Assembly (NCBI GenBank): GCA_022614735.1
Contig: JAKEHZ010000324.1
Location: forward strand, 1-23,613
Direction of reading: 5' to 3'
Length of the DNA: 23,613 nucleotides
Source: Acidobacteriota bacterium
Lineage (GTDB): Bacteria; Acidobacteriota; Blastocatellia; RBC074
This document shows positions 7,573 through 15,249 of this stretch, one piece after another; the stretch's first letter is position 1, and each line of letters opens with the position of its first letter. Both the position numbers and the translations under genes were made by a program. Under the pieces are notes generated by a model. The model had not been told where the DNA came from. It searched no databases and saw only the letters and a list, made by a program, of their open reading frames with translations.

Positions 7573-9270
7573 CTATCTCTCTTTTAACCTGCTCGGCGCA
7601 TTTGCATCTCCCATCAACTTGTAGACCGGGTAAGTCTTCCCTTTTTCCAAGTAAGCGTCGAGAAAGTTCCAGTTCACGAATCCATCATCGCTTTCGGCTT
7701 CAAGCAGGTAAAAGATCAACGACACGAGCGGTTGAGAAGTTCTGACGAGAATCGAGCCGGCGGGAAACGAAATTTTCTCTCGCTGCGCATGCCCCTTGAG
7801 TTTGACTTCCGCATGGCCCTGGAAAGTGCGAGCGGCTCTGCGCACATCACTGATTACAAAACTCTCCACTTCGGCCGTGAGAGGCTCTGTCAACTCCTCG
7901 ATAGCTATACCGTGCGCGATAAGCTTCGCGATAACGACCTTCATCCCGTCTTCGTTGCGGAAGAGATAAGCGCGAGGGACTGCGACACTCTTGATTGCCG
8001 CGAACAACCCATAATCGAGCATTGGCGTCGGCGTGAATTTGTTTTCGATCATCGCGGTCATCAGTTTGCCGGAGAGCGGGTTCTTCTGCTTCTCTACTTC
8101 CCCTACGAGGATCTCGACGGGTTTGTCCAGGGCTTTGATCTCAAACTCAACACCCTGTTGCGTGGGCTTTCCGCGATAGGCATCTTCATCAACTCGCTTT
8201 ATCAGAGCTGTGATCTCATCAGCGTGAGAGGCGGAGTATTTGAAAATCTCCTCGACAAATGCGGCCGTTACTTCTATGCGACCTTTGAAATCGAGGTAAC
8301 TGTAGGCTTCAGAGAGAATCGTCAGGCGATTTCTCAAACCGCAGTAGTTGTTGCCGAATCGAGGGTGGTGATCAAAAGTGCGCCAGATCCTTGTTTCCGG
8401 TTTATCAGAGGGTCGCGCCTGGCTACCTGACCGCTGCATTTCAAAAGTGGGGAGCTCGCGATTCATCCGCTCTTTCGTTGCGAAATTCCCGTAAAAGTAT
8501 GCGCGAAACTTATGGGCCTTCAGCATTGTTTTCGTGATGGCAGGAAGCATTTTGTTGCGCTCGAAGGCAATCAGCCGCGCGTCGGCGTTCGGATTGAGCG
8601 TCGGAGCAAAGGTCAGGTGGTATCCGTGATACGAGCCATTGGTCGTATGCAGGTCGACAGTTAGGTGAGGATCCCAGCGGTTGAATAAGCGCACTAACGC
8701 ATTGGCTTCAGGAGATTCCAATTTCATATAGTCACGGTTCAGATCGAGCTCTTTAGAATTCTCCCTCGTGCCGACGCCGCCGATCGGCCCGTTCTGCGCA
8801 GTGCGATTGTTCATGCTGATCTTTTCGTTACCGTCAGCGTTGTAGATCGGAGCGATCAGAATTACGAGTTTGTCGAGTAGCGCTCGCATATCGCCAATAG
8901 CGATTCGTCGCGATAAATGCAACATCGCCTCTTTGCCTTCGACTTCACCCGCATGAATATTGGCCATGATGAATACCACAGGCCTGCCTGAATCGCGCGC
9001 ATCGCGTGGCTGCGCGATCGGTGGATCGGCAAAGATCAAGAGCGGCAGATCACGATCCTCTTCGGTTTTACCGAAAGACTCAACGCGCAATCTGTCTGTG
9101 CGTTTTTGAAGCTCGCGGATGAAGCGCATCACATCTTCATATCTGCTGGTCTCTTGATAGTTCGTCAGTTCCGCTCGTGATTTAGGTTGGTCGTCGGGTG
9201 TGCGTGGCATAATGGTAGAGAATGTTGAGTTGATGAACAGCAGGCTCAGCAAGGCAAACGCCGGCTTCAT
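7573..9270 (-). CDS. Exported M14-family zinc carboxypeptidase
   Basis: A 565-residue protein with an N-terminal hydrophobic signal (MKPAFALLSLLFINSTF). The zinc-binding motif HxxE is in NIHAGEVEGKE (H106, E109), with the third ligand H208 in DLHTTNG. The substrate-binding pair N178-R179 is in LDLNRDYMK, and the probable general base is E321 in TILSEAYSY. M14 peptidases cut C-terminal residues or bonds in peptidoglycan peptides. The catalytic domain spans about 40-345. The remaining 220 residues are an unassigned C-terminal region, so the protein is longer than a minimal carboxypeptidase. It acts outside the cytoplasm. The amidohydrolase follows after 18 nt. The 54-bp hairpin lies in its upstream region, 58 nt beyond the start codon. 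Substrate unknown. Confidence 0.88.
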   Translation of the reverse strand: MKPAFALLSLLFINSTFSTIMPRTPDDQPKSRAELTNYQETSRYEDVMRFIRELQKRTDRLRVESFGKTEEDRDLPLLIFADPPIAQPRDARDSGRPVVFIMANIHAGEVEGKEAMLHLSRRIAIGDMRALLDKLVILIAPIYNADGNEKISMNNRTAQNGPIGGVGTRENSKELDLNRDYMKLESPEANALVRLFNRWDPHLTVDLHTTNGSYHGYHLTFAPTLNPNADARLIAFERNKMLPAITKTMLKAHKFRAYFYGNFATKERMNRELPTFEMQRSGSQARPSDKPETRIWRTFDHHPRFGNNYCGLRNRLTILSEAYSYLDFKGRIEVTAAFVEEIFKYSASHADEITALIKRVDEDAYRGKPTQQGVEFEIKALDKPVEILVGEVEKQKNPLSGKLMTAMIENKFTPTPMLDYGLFAAIKSVAVPRAYLFRNEDGMKVVIAKLIAHGIAIEELTEPLTAEVESFVISDVRRAARTFQGHAEVKLKGHAQREKISFPAGSILVRTSQPLVSLIFYLLEAESDDGFVNWNFLDAYLEKGKTYPVYKLMGDANAPSRLKER

Positions 9271-9327
9271 TTGAGGAATCTCCAGTACCTGTAATGATTT
9301 TACAAACTGCGAGTGCGGATTGTAGAG

Positions 9328-9460
9328 TATAGCCTTTAATAAGAAAAAGAAATTTTACGCAAAGGCGCAAAGGCGCAAAGAAAAATCAAATGACGAGGAG
9401 GAAACCTCTTTGCGCCTTTGCGCCTTTGCGTAAAATTTCTTTTTCTTATTAAAGGCTATA
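9328..9460. repeat. Inverted repeat 3: 54-bp perfect arms with GCAAAGGC core
   Basis: Arms 9328-9381 and 9407-9460 are exact complements over 54 bp, with a 25-nt loop. The inner part is a tandem of GCAAAGGC-type units (CGCAAAGGCGCAAAGGCGC). The outer part is unique and AT-rich (TATAGCCTTTAATAAG, then an A-run). The right arm runs into the DUF2752 coding sequence and encodes its last four residues and stop. Perfect complementarity over this length, coding end included, implies recent formation or active correction. Confidence 0.95.
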
Positions 9461-9973
9461 GCTGCCGGCAAAAAGCCATTTCATTGCGATTATCTTATAA
9501 AACCAGCACAGGATATAAACCACAATCAACATATAGATCATCCTGTCGAAGCTGCGCGCGTAAGTAATTTCCGACCAGGGAATGCGACGGCGGATGAAAT
9601 AGATTGAGAGCGGAATGGCGATAGTCGTCAGGCAGAAAACGATCAGGCCGAAAGGTTGTGTGATGAGGGATAAGGAAAAGTCGAGTCTGGCAGCGTGCGC
9701 AAAACTGGTTGTCAAACCGCAGCTAGGGCACGGGATACCGGTGAGGTGAAGAAAGGGGCACGGAGGCAGCCCCAATTGTTCGTGTGTTCCGACTCCACGT
9801 GATGAGGGCTGTAGAATACGTGCAATGATGAGAGATGCTCCTGCGAGTAGGATCAATGTAAGATATCCGATTTGATCGTAGAGCGAATAGTCGCGCAGAT
9901 CAGGCACGGCAAACCTATGGCATTCCTCAATGCGGGCCGGGTCCTCAGAAATTGTTTTATGAATCTCGGTCAT
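9449..9973 (-). CDS. DUF2752 membrane protein
   Basis: A 174-residue protein with the DUF2752 signature CPFLHLTGIPCPSCGLTTSF: C72, C82 and C85 together with the LTG and CGLT motifs. Three hydrophobic segments follow the usual arrangement (about 35-54, 103-124 and 143-166). Function is unknown; the cysteines may bind metal or take part in redox chemistry at the membrane. The ATG overlaps the upstream zinc-ribbon/DUF4190 stop as ATGA, so it is translated with that gene. A longer open frame extends upstream to 10516, but that part is the antisense-frame shadow of the preceding gene. The last codons (SYSL and stop) lie in the arm of the 54-bp inverted repeat, so the native end may have been altered. 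Confidence 0.88.
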   Translation of the reverse strand: MTEIHKTISEDPARIEECHRFAVPDLRDYSLYDQIGYLTLILLAGASLIIARILQPSSRGVGTHEQLGLPPCPFLHLTGIPCPSCGLTTSFAHAARLDFSLSLITQPFGLIVFCLTTIAIPLSIYFIRRRIPWSEITYARSFDRMIYMLIVVYILCWFYKIIAMKWLFAGSYSL

Positions 9974-10521
9974 GGAATTGAGGCGAATGCACGTCCAATG
10001 GCCACCAGGAAAAACCAGGCTATGCCGCCAAGACAGAAGAGGGCGGTAACTACGATTCCGAGATAGAAACCGAGCTTGGCAAATGCTTCCCCTGCTCTGG
10101 GAGCCTGCCCGTCGCGTATCGCATTCATTTCCATTTTGCCGAGAATGAGTCCTGGAATGCTCAAGAATGGTCCGCAGGTAAATGGAGATATGATACTCAT
10201 GATCATTGAAGCTATTGCGCGCCCGCTGGCGCTGCCCTGTTGTGCAATCATTTGATTCGCATAGCTGCTCTGATACGGCTGATAGACCTGTGATTGCGAA
10301 GATGCGCCTCGGTATCCGGGATAGGGTTGATAAGGTTGATATGGCTGTTGAGGGTTCTGCTGCTGGCTCGAGCTCGGCGTCGCGTGAGGAGACGGGTTTT
10401 GACCTGAGCCAGGCAAGCTTCGTGTGCGTGGATCTTCTCCTGGTCTGACGAGCGGAGCCGAACAGTTGGTGCAAAACATCACCTGTTCGGAGTTGGCTGT
10501 GCCGCATTGAGTGCAAAACAT
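9970..10521 (-). CDS. Zinc-ribbon protein with Q/P/Y-rich linker and DUF4190-type membrane domain
   Basis: A 183-residue protein. Residues 1-21 are a zinc ribbon, MFCTQCG...FCTNCS, with CxxC-N10-CxxC spacing (C3, C6, C17, C20). Residues about 22-92 are a low-complexity linker rich in Q, P, Y and S, with repeated YQPYQPY. The C-terminal part has two membrane helices around the pattern GLILGKMEMNAIRDG...GEAFAKLGFYLGIV, typical of DUF4190. GGGAGG lies upstream at a distance that fits either ATG 10521 or TTG 10524; ATG is chosen because it gives the same MFC start as its two paralogues. The stop overlaps the DUF2752 start. It is probably a membrane-anchored cytosolic zinc ribbon of unknown function. 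Confidence 0.85.
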   Translation of the reverse strand: MFCTQCGTANSEQVMFCTNCSAPLVRPGEDPRTRSLPGSGQNPSPHATPSSSQQQNPQQPYQPYQPYPGYRGASSQSQVYQPYQSSYANQMIAQQGSASGRAIASMIMSIISPFTCGPFLSIPGLILGKMEMNAIRDGQAPRAGEAFAKLGFYLGIVVTALFCLGGIAWFFLVAIGRAFASIP

Positions 10522-10541
10522 CAAAGGCGCCCTCCCGAGAT

Positions 10542-11135
10542 TCAGTTTGTGTCGCGTGACGTTGATGTAGACGCAGGTTCCCGCAGCTTGGTTGTTGTTG
10601 GTTCCGTTACGCTGAAATCTGCGACTGGGGTTTGAGGAGCTTCTGACAAGCGCTGGACGGGCGCTGTCTCAGACACTGAAGAAAACAGAGGTTGCATTTT
10701 GTCTCGTTCCCGTTCTTGTTTCAATTCGACCAGGCGTTTGCTGATGACCAGGCCATTGAAAGTGATTCCGATTCCGATCAGGAATGGAATGACACCGACA
10801 TATGGAATGGCACGAAGAATGATAATGTCGGGATCGTGAGATGCGGAGACGATGGCATCGCAGAGAAAGTAAAGGAATATCATCAGACCGAGTCCGACGC
10901 AGCTGGTTATCACACCGCCCTTGATTTCACTGAGACGCTTCTCTTCAGGGGGCTTTTTTCTACTTTCGATTGCTTGCCTAATAAATTCGATTTGTCCTCG
11001 CCACCAATCATTCGCTTCTCCGCCGTGCGTCTTATCTTTGATCATCGCGTGCAACACGTCACTAAAGTTGACGCCACACTTGGTGCAATACTTTGTTTGA
11101 TCGTTAGCTTCTGAACCACAGGAAGGACAAAACAT
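10542..11135 (-). CDS. Zinc-ribbon membrane protein, second paralogue
   Basis: A 197-residue protein starting MFCPSCG...YCTKCG with four cysteines at 3, 6, 17 and 20, the same spacing as its neighbours. A charged helical region (about 40-70, including EKRLSEIKGG) leads into two membrane helices (about 72-95 and 105-130). A basic-acidic helix (SKRLVELKQERERDK) and a T/S/P-rich tail end it. GGAG lies about 9 nt upstream of the ATG, inside the end of the previous gene's 3' region. It sits 14 nt after the upstream paralogue. No known function; the topology suggests a cytosolic ribbon and tail. Confidence 0.8.
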   Translation of the reverse strand: MFCPSCGSEANDQTKYCTKCGVNFSDVLHAMIKDKTHGGEANDWWRGQIEFIRQAIESRKKPPEEKRLSEIKGGVITSCVGLGLMIFLYFLCDAIVSASHDPDIIILRAIPYVGVIPFLIGIGITFNGLVISKRLVELKQERERDKMQPLFSSVSETAPVQRLSEAPQTPVADFSVTEPTTTKLREPASTSTSRDTN

Positions 11136-11149
11136 GGCACTTCTCTCCT

Positions 11150-11725
11150 CTATCTTTGGATTTCACGCGCTGGCACATTGCGCGGAAGATGTTGAGTCTC
11201 GTCCTCAGTCACGCTCTGCGCCGGATCCTGGGGCATGTCGAGCTCGTTGGTGCGAGGTGTTACGGTGTCAATAACCGGGACAGCAGAAAAGACCGGGTGA
11301 GGAGGCGCTGCCTGTAAATGGGGTTGAAAAGCATCCGATTGCACCTGCGGTGCTGATGTTAGTGTCGGATGTGAAGGCATTGTGCTCTTCTGACGGTAAC
11401 TGATGATCTTGGAGATACCGGTCGCCAGAATGATGAAACTGATGAAGGTCCAAAATCCGAAGAATGAGCCGCGTCGAAAGGCGCCGGTGAAAATGAAATT
11501 GAGTAATTTGAATGCCAGAAATCCGCCGCCGATAATGGCAAATGTTATGCCCTTTTCCAGCTCGCGCTTATAATCAATTGCGAGCGGATGAGGTGCTGGA
11601 GGTGCCTGTTGCGATTGAGGATGCCCTCCTGTAAGAGCCTGCGAAACAATCTGAAGGTTTGTGCCACAAATGGTGCAGAACTTTCTTCCTTCACTTTGAT
11701 TCGATCCGCATTTCGGACAGAACAT
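11150..11725 (-). CDS. Zinc-ribbon membrane protein, first paralogue and operon leader
   Basis: A 191-residue protein, MFCPKCG...FCTICG, with cysteines 3, 6, 17 and 20. A short P/Q-rich linker is followed by two membrane segments (about 58-79 and 88-109) and a long P-, Q- and T-rich tail. Two ATG codons stand in tandem. GAGGAG is only 2 nt from the first but 5 nt from the second, so the start at 11725 is preferred over 11728. It is the first gene of a four-gene minus-strand operon ending with the DUF2752 gene. Outside the ribbon the three paralogues have diverged, so they may form hetero-oligomers, but this is inference. Confidence 0.8.
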   Translation of the reverse strand: MFCPKCGSNQSEGRKFCTICGTNLQIVSQALTGGHPQSQQAPPAPHPLAIDYKRELEKGITFAIIGGGFLAFKLLNFIFTGAFRRGSFFGFWTFISFIILATGISKIISYRQKSTMPSHPTLTSAPQVQSDAFQPHLQAAPPHPVFSAVPVIDTVTPRTNELDMPQDPAQSVTEDETQHLPRNVPAREIQR

Positions 11726-11837
11726 CATCTCTCCTCGAGTACGAAGATCTGGTTTCAGCGAAAAATCCCGAAAAATATTCTACGCCAATTTTCAACTGCT
11801 CACTATAGCACGCCAGCGATTGATGATTGGAATAAGA

Positions 11838-11936
11838 GAAGACGGAACAAACGAAAAACAGTTTTCAGTTTTCAGTTTTCAGCTGGGGCGAGATATCGCT
11901 GAAAACTGAAAACTGTTTTTCGTTTGTTCCGTCTTC
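11838..11936. repeat. Inverted repeat 4: 36-bp perfect arms with CAGTTTT core
   Basis: Arms 11838-11873 and 11901-11936 are exact complements over 36 bp. The outer 20 bp is unique (GAAGACGGAACAAACGAAAA) and the inner part is CAGTTTT in tandem. An extra copy of the heptad sits in the left side of the 27-nt loop, so the stem could shift by one unit. The right arm stops 4 nt short of the glycosyltransferase stop codon, so it would form the 3' end of that transcript. Confidence 0.92.
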
Positions 11937-11940
11937 CTAC

Positions 11941-13563
11941 CTACCCACGTCTTAAAGCATTGATCAGTCTTCTGACTCCCCCCTGGAACAATGACATCGT
12001 CGCCATATAACCATAACCAACCAGGAAGATCATCAGGAACGGAATTGTCGCATAGATCTGGCTGCGAATCGCGTAATAAACCGCGAAGACGAAGTAGAGA
12101 GCAAAAGAGAGCTCAATCAGTGGCAGCCAGCCTTTCTTGCGATGATATTTCATCGCGGCTTGCAGCCAGTTGTCCTTGCTGCTCTCAACTTTGTACTTCG
12201 GTGTGCGGACGAAGCTCGATTTAATACCGAGCAGAGCTTCGAGCACAGCACGCGTATTAGAGAAGACGAGGCCAATACCAACGGCCATTGCCAGCGGAAT
12301 CAGCCACATTCGGCGTTTCTCATGAGGATAGCGATAATAGATGGTCGTGCCGTAGAAGCTGACAACTGAGAGGGTAGCAAACAGCATGAGAGGAACATCA
12401 AGCAGCAACATTTGGAACATCCCCTGATTGAAGCGCACAATGAGCACAGGAATGTGCAACAGGCTCAGCACGATCATGAGCATCGCCGCGCAATTACCAA
12501 AGAGCCGGAAGAATAATTCGAGCTTCTGGTGCAAGGTGAGCTTCGGATGCTTCCAGATGCGCGGCATGAGCTTGAGACCGACCTGCACGAGTCCCTTTGC
12601 CCAGCGACGCTGCTGAGCTTTGAAGGCATTCATCTCGACCGGCAACTCTGCCGGAACATCTTCGTCAAGCAGGTAAACAAACTTCCAGCCCATCAGCTGG
12701 GCGCGGAAGCTCAGGTCGGTATCTTCAGTGAGTGTATCGTGCTGCCAGCCGCCGCTCCATTCAATCGCTTCGCGCCGCCACATTCCGGCAGTGCCGTTGA
12801 AATTGAAGAAGCCGCCAGTGCGGTTGCGCGAGGTCTGTTCGATGACAAAATGGCCATCGAGCAAGAGCTCCTGGATGCGCGTCAGTAGCGAATAGTTGGC
12901 GTTGATGTGACCCCAGCGCATTTGCACTATTCCAATGTGCTCATCGGTGAAGAAGTCGATCATCTTATGCAAACAATCCGGTTTTGGAGTGAAGTCAGCG
13001 TCGAAGATCGCTATCAAACGACCCTTCGCCAGTTTCAACCCATTTTCCAGCGCTCCGGCCTTGAACCCGGTCCGGTCGGCGCGATGGATGTAATGAATAT
13101 CGAACCCCTGCTGCTTGTACTTCTCAACTTCGGCCGCAGCTATCAAGACTGTTTCGTCGGTCGAATCGTCGAGCACCTGAATTTCGAGCAGGTGGCGCGG
13201 GTAGTCGATTTTCGTCACCGATTCCAGCAATCGGTCGACAACGTAGAGCTCGTTGAAGAGCGGGAGTTGAATTGTGATAGAAGGAAGCTCATCCTCGGCG
13301 AAATAGCGTTTCGGCTGGGGTTTTATGTTTCGATAACGCCAGAACTGATAGACCATCCGGACACGATAAACCCCCAAGAGTGCGAGCAGCGTGAGGATGG
13401 TGAAGTAGAGGATGATGATCGTCCAATCGAAGGCGTCGAGCGAGTAGAGATAACTGATGTTATCGCGACCGTGCCGCAAAATAGGGTCGAGCGCAATCTG
13501 CATTTGTTCTCGAATTTGTTCTCGATCCGGCGCCTGTTGAAAAAGAGCGAGGGCAATGTTCAT
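11941..13563 (-). CDS. Family 2 processive glycosyltransferase, cellulose-synthase/CslA-like
   Basis: A 540-residue inner-membrane enzyme. One N-terminal membrane helix (about 47-68) precedes the cytosolic GT-A catalytic domain (about 92-345). Its residues are clear: D132-D133 in VLDDSTDE, DxD at 188-190 in FDADF, TED at 279-281 and QQRRW at 317-321, the set of processive beta-glycan synthases. C-terminal membrane helices follow (about 342-365, 378-400, 420-440, 485-530), consistent with a secretion channel. It probably polymerises a beta-linked glycan such as a mannan or glucan; the sugar is unknown. No PilZ domain or cellulose operon partners are seen. The start has no obvious ribosome binding site, so a downstream start is possible. 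Confidence 0.88.
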   Translation of the reverse strand: MNIALALFQQAPDREQIREQMQIALDPILRHGRDNISYLYSLDAFDWTIIILYFTILTLLALLGVYRVRMVYQFWRYRNIKPQPKRYFAEDELPSITIQLPLFNELYVVDRLLESVTKIDYPRHLLEIQVLDDSTDETVLIAAAEVEKYKQQGFDIHYIHRADRTGFKAGALENGLKLAKGRLIAIFDADFTPKPDCLHKMIDFFTDEHIGIVQMRWGHINANYSLLTRIQELLLDGHFVIEQTSRNRTGGFFNFNGTAGMWRREAIEWSGGWQHDTLTEDTDLSFRAQLMGWKFVYLLDEDVPAELPVEMNAFKAQQRRWAKGLVQVGLKLMPRIWKHPKLTLHQKLELFFRLFGNCAAMLMIVLSLLHIPVLIVRFNQGMFQMLLLDVPLMLFATLSVVSFYGTTIYYRYPHEKRRMWLIPLAMAVGIGLVFSNTRAVLEALLGIKSSFVRTPKYKVESSKDNWLQAAMKYHRKKGWLPLIELSFALYFVFAVYYAIRSQIYATIPFLMIFLVGYGYMATMSLFQGGVRRLINALRRG

Positions 13564-13670
13564 AGATTATTTCGATATGTCAGTTCACGATTAATTCATC
13601 AAGGATGTCATTAAGGGGGATGAATTGATAATCGCACATGGTAGCGTTTTATAGCGTTCTGTCAACTTCC

Positions 13671-14912
13671 CTACCTCGGAATAAAAATCGGAAAAATTTT
13701 CTGAAAAAGGTATTCTTTGATTTCGCGATCAAGCCGCCTGGTGTCCTGACTGGAGTCTTTCTCTGTCGATATTGCGTGCGTGTTGTACGCGATGATGTAA
13801 GCTGATCGAGTATCAGGTCTGATGTAGAAATGTGAGAGGAATCCGTTCTGGCTGCCGCTGTGACCTATGACTTTCATCCCGAAATTCTCCTCAATGAAAA
13901 TGGTCATCCCGATCGAGTCTTTGCGATTTTGCCCTTCCTGCGCCGGGATTGAGCCGGGTTCAATGGTGAGCTGTGGTTGGAACATCTCAAGAACCGAGGA
14001 ACGTTTGAGTATCTGATCGAGGAATATCTGCCTCTTCGGATCGCCCGTAAGGAAGTTGATGTATTTAACCATATCAGGCAGAGGGGCGTTCAGACCGCCA
14101 TTTGAGACTGTGATACCAGTGTCGACATCGAAGCGCGCGGGCGTGAGTTTGCCTTCTTTCAAATAATAACTATGCGATCGATTTCGAAGCAGATGATTTG
14201 GGGTAGTATCGAAATAACTGCGATACATCTCAAGCGGTTTGAATATGTTTTTATCGATGTAGACCTCGTAATCATCGTTTGTCAGTAGTTCGATCACACG
14301 GCCAAGGAAGATGATACCGGGATTCGAGTAGCTGAATTTACTGCCTGGTTTAAAGAGAATTTCGGTGTATGGCATCATCGCCACGAGTTGTGACCAATGC
14401 TTCGGTTCGTGTGGCTGCCAGTCTTTGTCACCGCCCCATGGCCAGGTAGCGCTTCGGAACCCGGCGCTGTGAGTCATCAGATGCTTGATTGTGATTTCGT
14501 TCATAGCGCCGAACGGATTATGAACGTCTCTGAGCTCAGGCAGGTATTTGGTGATCGGGTCTTCGAGTTTGAGCAGGCCGCGATCGCGCAATTGCATAAT
14601 CGCGATACCGGTGAAAGTCTTGGTGATCGAAGCCCAGTGATAGATGGTGCTTTCATCGACCGGTTGCTGCTTCTCCCGGTTAGCCATTCCGAAAAATTCC
14701 TGTGCTATGACCTGATTGTCCTGAATCAACATGAAGCTGCTGCCGACGATACCATTCTTGCGCATCGCCTCATCATAATAAGTTTTGAACTCGCGCCGCG
14801 CCTGCGCGAAGTTCCTGGGCACTTGACTCTGGACGAGTTTCGATGTCATAAACAGAATAATAAACAACGATGATGCGACAACGCGCACGATTGCAGTCGG
14901 CGACTTATTCAT
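13671..14912 (-). CDS. Exported beta-lactamase-fold serine hydrolase (class C-like)
   Basis: A 413-residue protein with an N-terminal signal (about 1-30). The nucleophile motif SITK is at 95-98 (WASITKTFTGIAIM), the second motif YSN at 195-197 (FSYSNPGI) and the third HSG at 351-353 (KVIGHSGSQNGF). This is the beta-lactamase/DD-peptidase/esterase superfamily (Pfam Beta-lactamase type). Members of this diverse group are peptidases, esterases or peptidoglycan hydrolases far more often than antibiotic hydrolases, and having HSG rather than KTG fits esterase- or D-aminopeptidase-like members. AGAGG lies about 8 nt before the ATG. It stands alone. The divergent VOC gene lies upstream across a repeat-rich gap. 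Confidence 0.88.
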   Translation of the reverse strand: MNKSPTAIVRVVASSLFIILFMTSKLVQSQVPRNFAQARREFKTYYDEAMRKNGIVGSSFMLIQDNQVIAQEFFGMANREKQQPVDESTIYHWASITKTFTGIAIMQLRDRGLLKLEDPITKYLPELRDVHNPFGAMNEITIKHLMTHSAGFRSATWPWGGDKDWQPHEPKHWSQLVAMMPYTEILFKPGSKFSYSNPGIIFLGRVIELLTNDDYEVYIDKNIFKPLEMYRSYFDTTPNHLLRNRSHSYYLKEGKLTPARFDVDTGITVSNGGLNAPLPDMVKYINFLTGDPKRQIFLDQILKRSSVLEMFQPQLTIEPGSIPAQEGQNRKDSIGMTIFIEENFGMKVIGHSGSQNGFLSHFYIRPDTRSAYIIAYNTHAISTEKDSSQDTRRLDREIKEYLFQKIFPIFIPR

Positions 14913-15109
14913 CTCGGCTACCTCTTATTATTTTGGCTCGAAGTGGATTGTTTCATTTCCGTTCTCAGTGGATTGCTTTAAAACGGGCGCTATTTTCCCA
15001 TCCGCGAGCCTGCCTGACAACTGCAATTGGAAGGCGCTGGCGAGTATTATGTAAATCCTTCAGCTATCGGCTAAGGGCTGATATCTGAAGGCTGAGGGCT
15101 TTCTTCAGA

Positions 15110-15124
15110 GGAGTCGTTCATGTC
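15110..15124 (+). repeat. 15-bp motif, left copy of an inverted pair enclosing the VOC gene
   Basis: GGAGTCGTTCATGTC. Its exact reverse complement is at 16178-16192. Both copies point inwards, each about 21-27 nt outside a long inverted repeat. The motif reads like a ribosome binding site plus start codon (GGAG, six bases, ATG). Confidence 0.85.
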
Positions 15125-15209
15125 GTTCATGACGAGGCTCGGAAACAATGAAAATTTAGACGGGATTTACAGGATTTATCAGGCTTTAACCCAATTCACA
15201 AAATCCTGA
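15120..15209 (+). CDS. Possible 29-residue open frame or truncated gene start
   Basis: ATG at 15120 is preceded by AGAGGAG at a good distance and opens a frame of 29 codons ending with TGA at 15207-15209. The predicted peptide starts MSFMTRLGNNENLDG. Its second half is encoded by inverted repeat 5, which argues for a gene start interrupted by the repeat, or chance, rather than a functional microprotein. I do not recognise it. Confidence 0.2.
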   Translation: MSFMTRLGNNENLDGIYRIYQALTQFTKS

Positions 15210-15235
15210 TAAATCCTGTAAATCCTGTCTATTTT
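15151..15235. repeat. Inverted repeat 5: AGGATTTA-type core
   Basis: The central arms, 15163-15183 and 15205-15225, match perfectly over 21 bp (GGATTTACAGGATTTATCAG plus one base). The loop is 21 nt. The outer flanks (AAAATTTAGAC against GTCTATTTT) pair with one mismatch and a two-base length difference. The core repeats ACAGGATTTA-like words. It ends only a few bases before the ribosome binding site of the VOC gene (GAGGAG at 15238-15243), so the stem in the 5' leader could influence translation. Confidence 0.88.
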
Positions 15236-15249
15236 CCGAGGAGATGATT

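Larger units (their letters stand above)
14913..15249. other. Divergent, repeat-rich intergenic region
   Basis: This 337-nt gap lies between the serine hydrolase and the VOC gene. From left to right it holds a stretch of related short words around 15060-15100 (GGCTAAGGGCTG, GGCTGAGGGCT), the 15-bp motif at 15110-15124, a doubled GTCGTTCAT at 15113-15130 and inverted repeat 5. Promoters for both divergent genes must be here but no hexamer pair stands out. A 29-codon open frame is described separately. Confidence 0.6.

Noticed and set aside
9974..10516. Long upstream extension of the DUF2752 frame
   Set aside because: It is an out-of-frame reading of the zinc-ribbon/DUF4190 gene, with compositionally unnatural R/S/T-rich sequence; the ATGA overlap at 9970-9973 gives the natural start.
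12907..13614. Plus-strand open frame opposite the glycosyltransferase
   Set aside because: It mirrors the D,D,TED,QQRRW glycosyltransferase on the other strand and has no recognisable fold or ribosome binding site.
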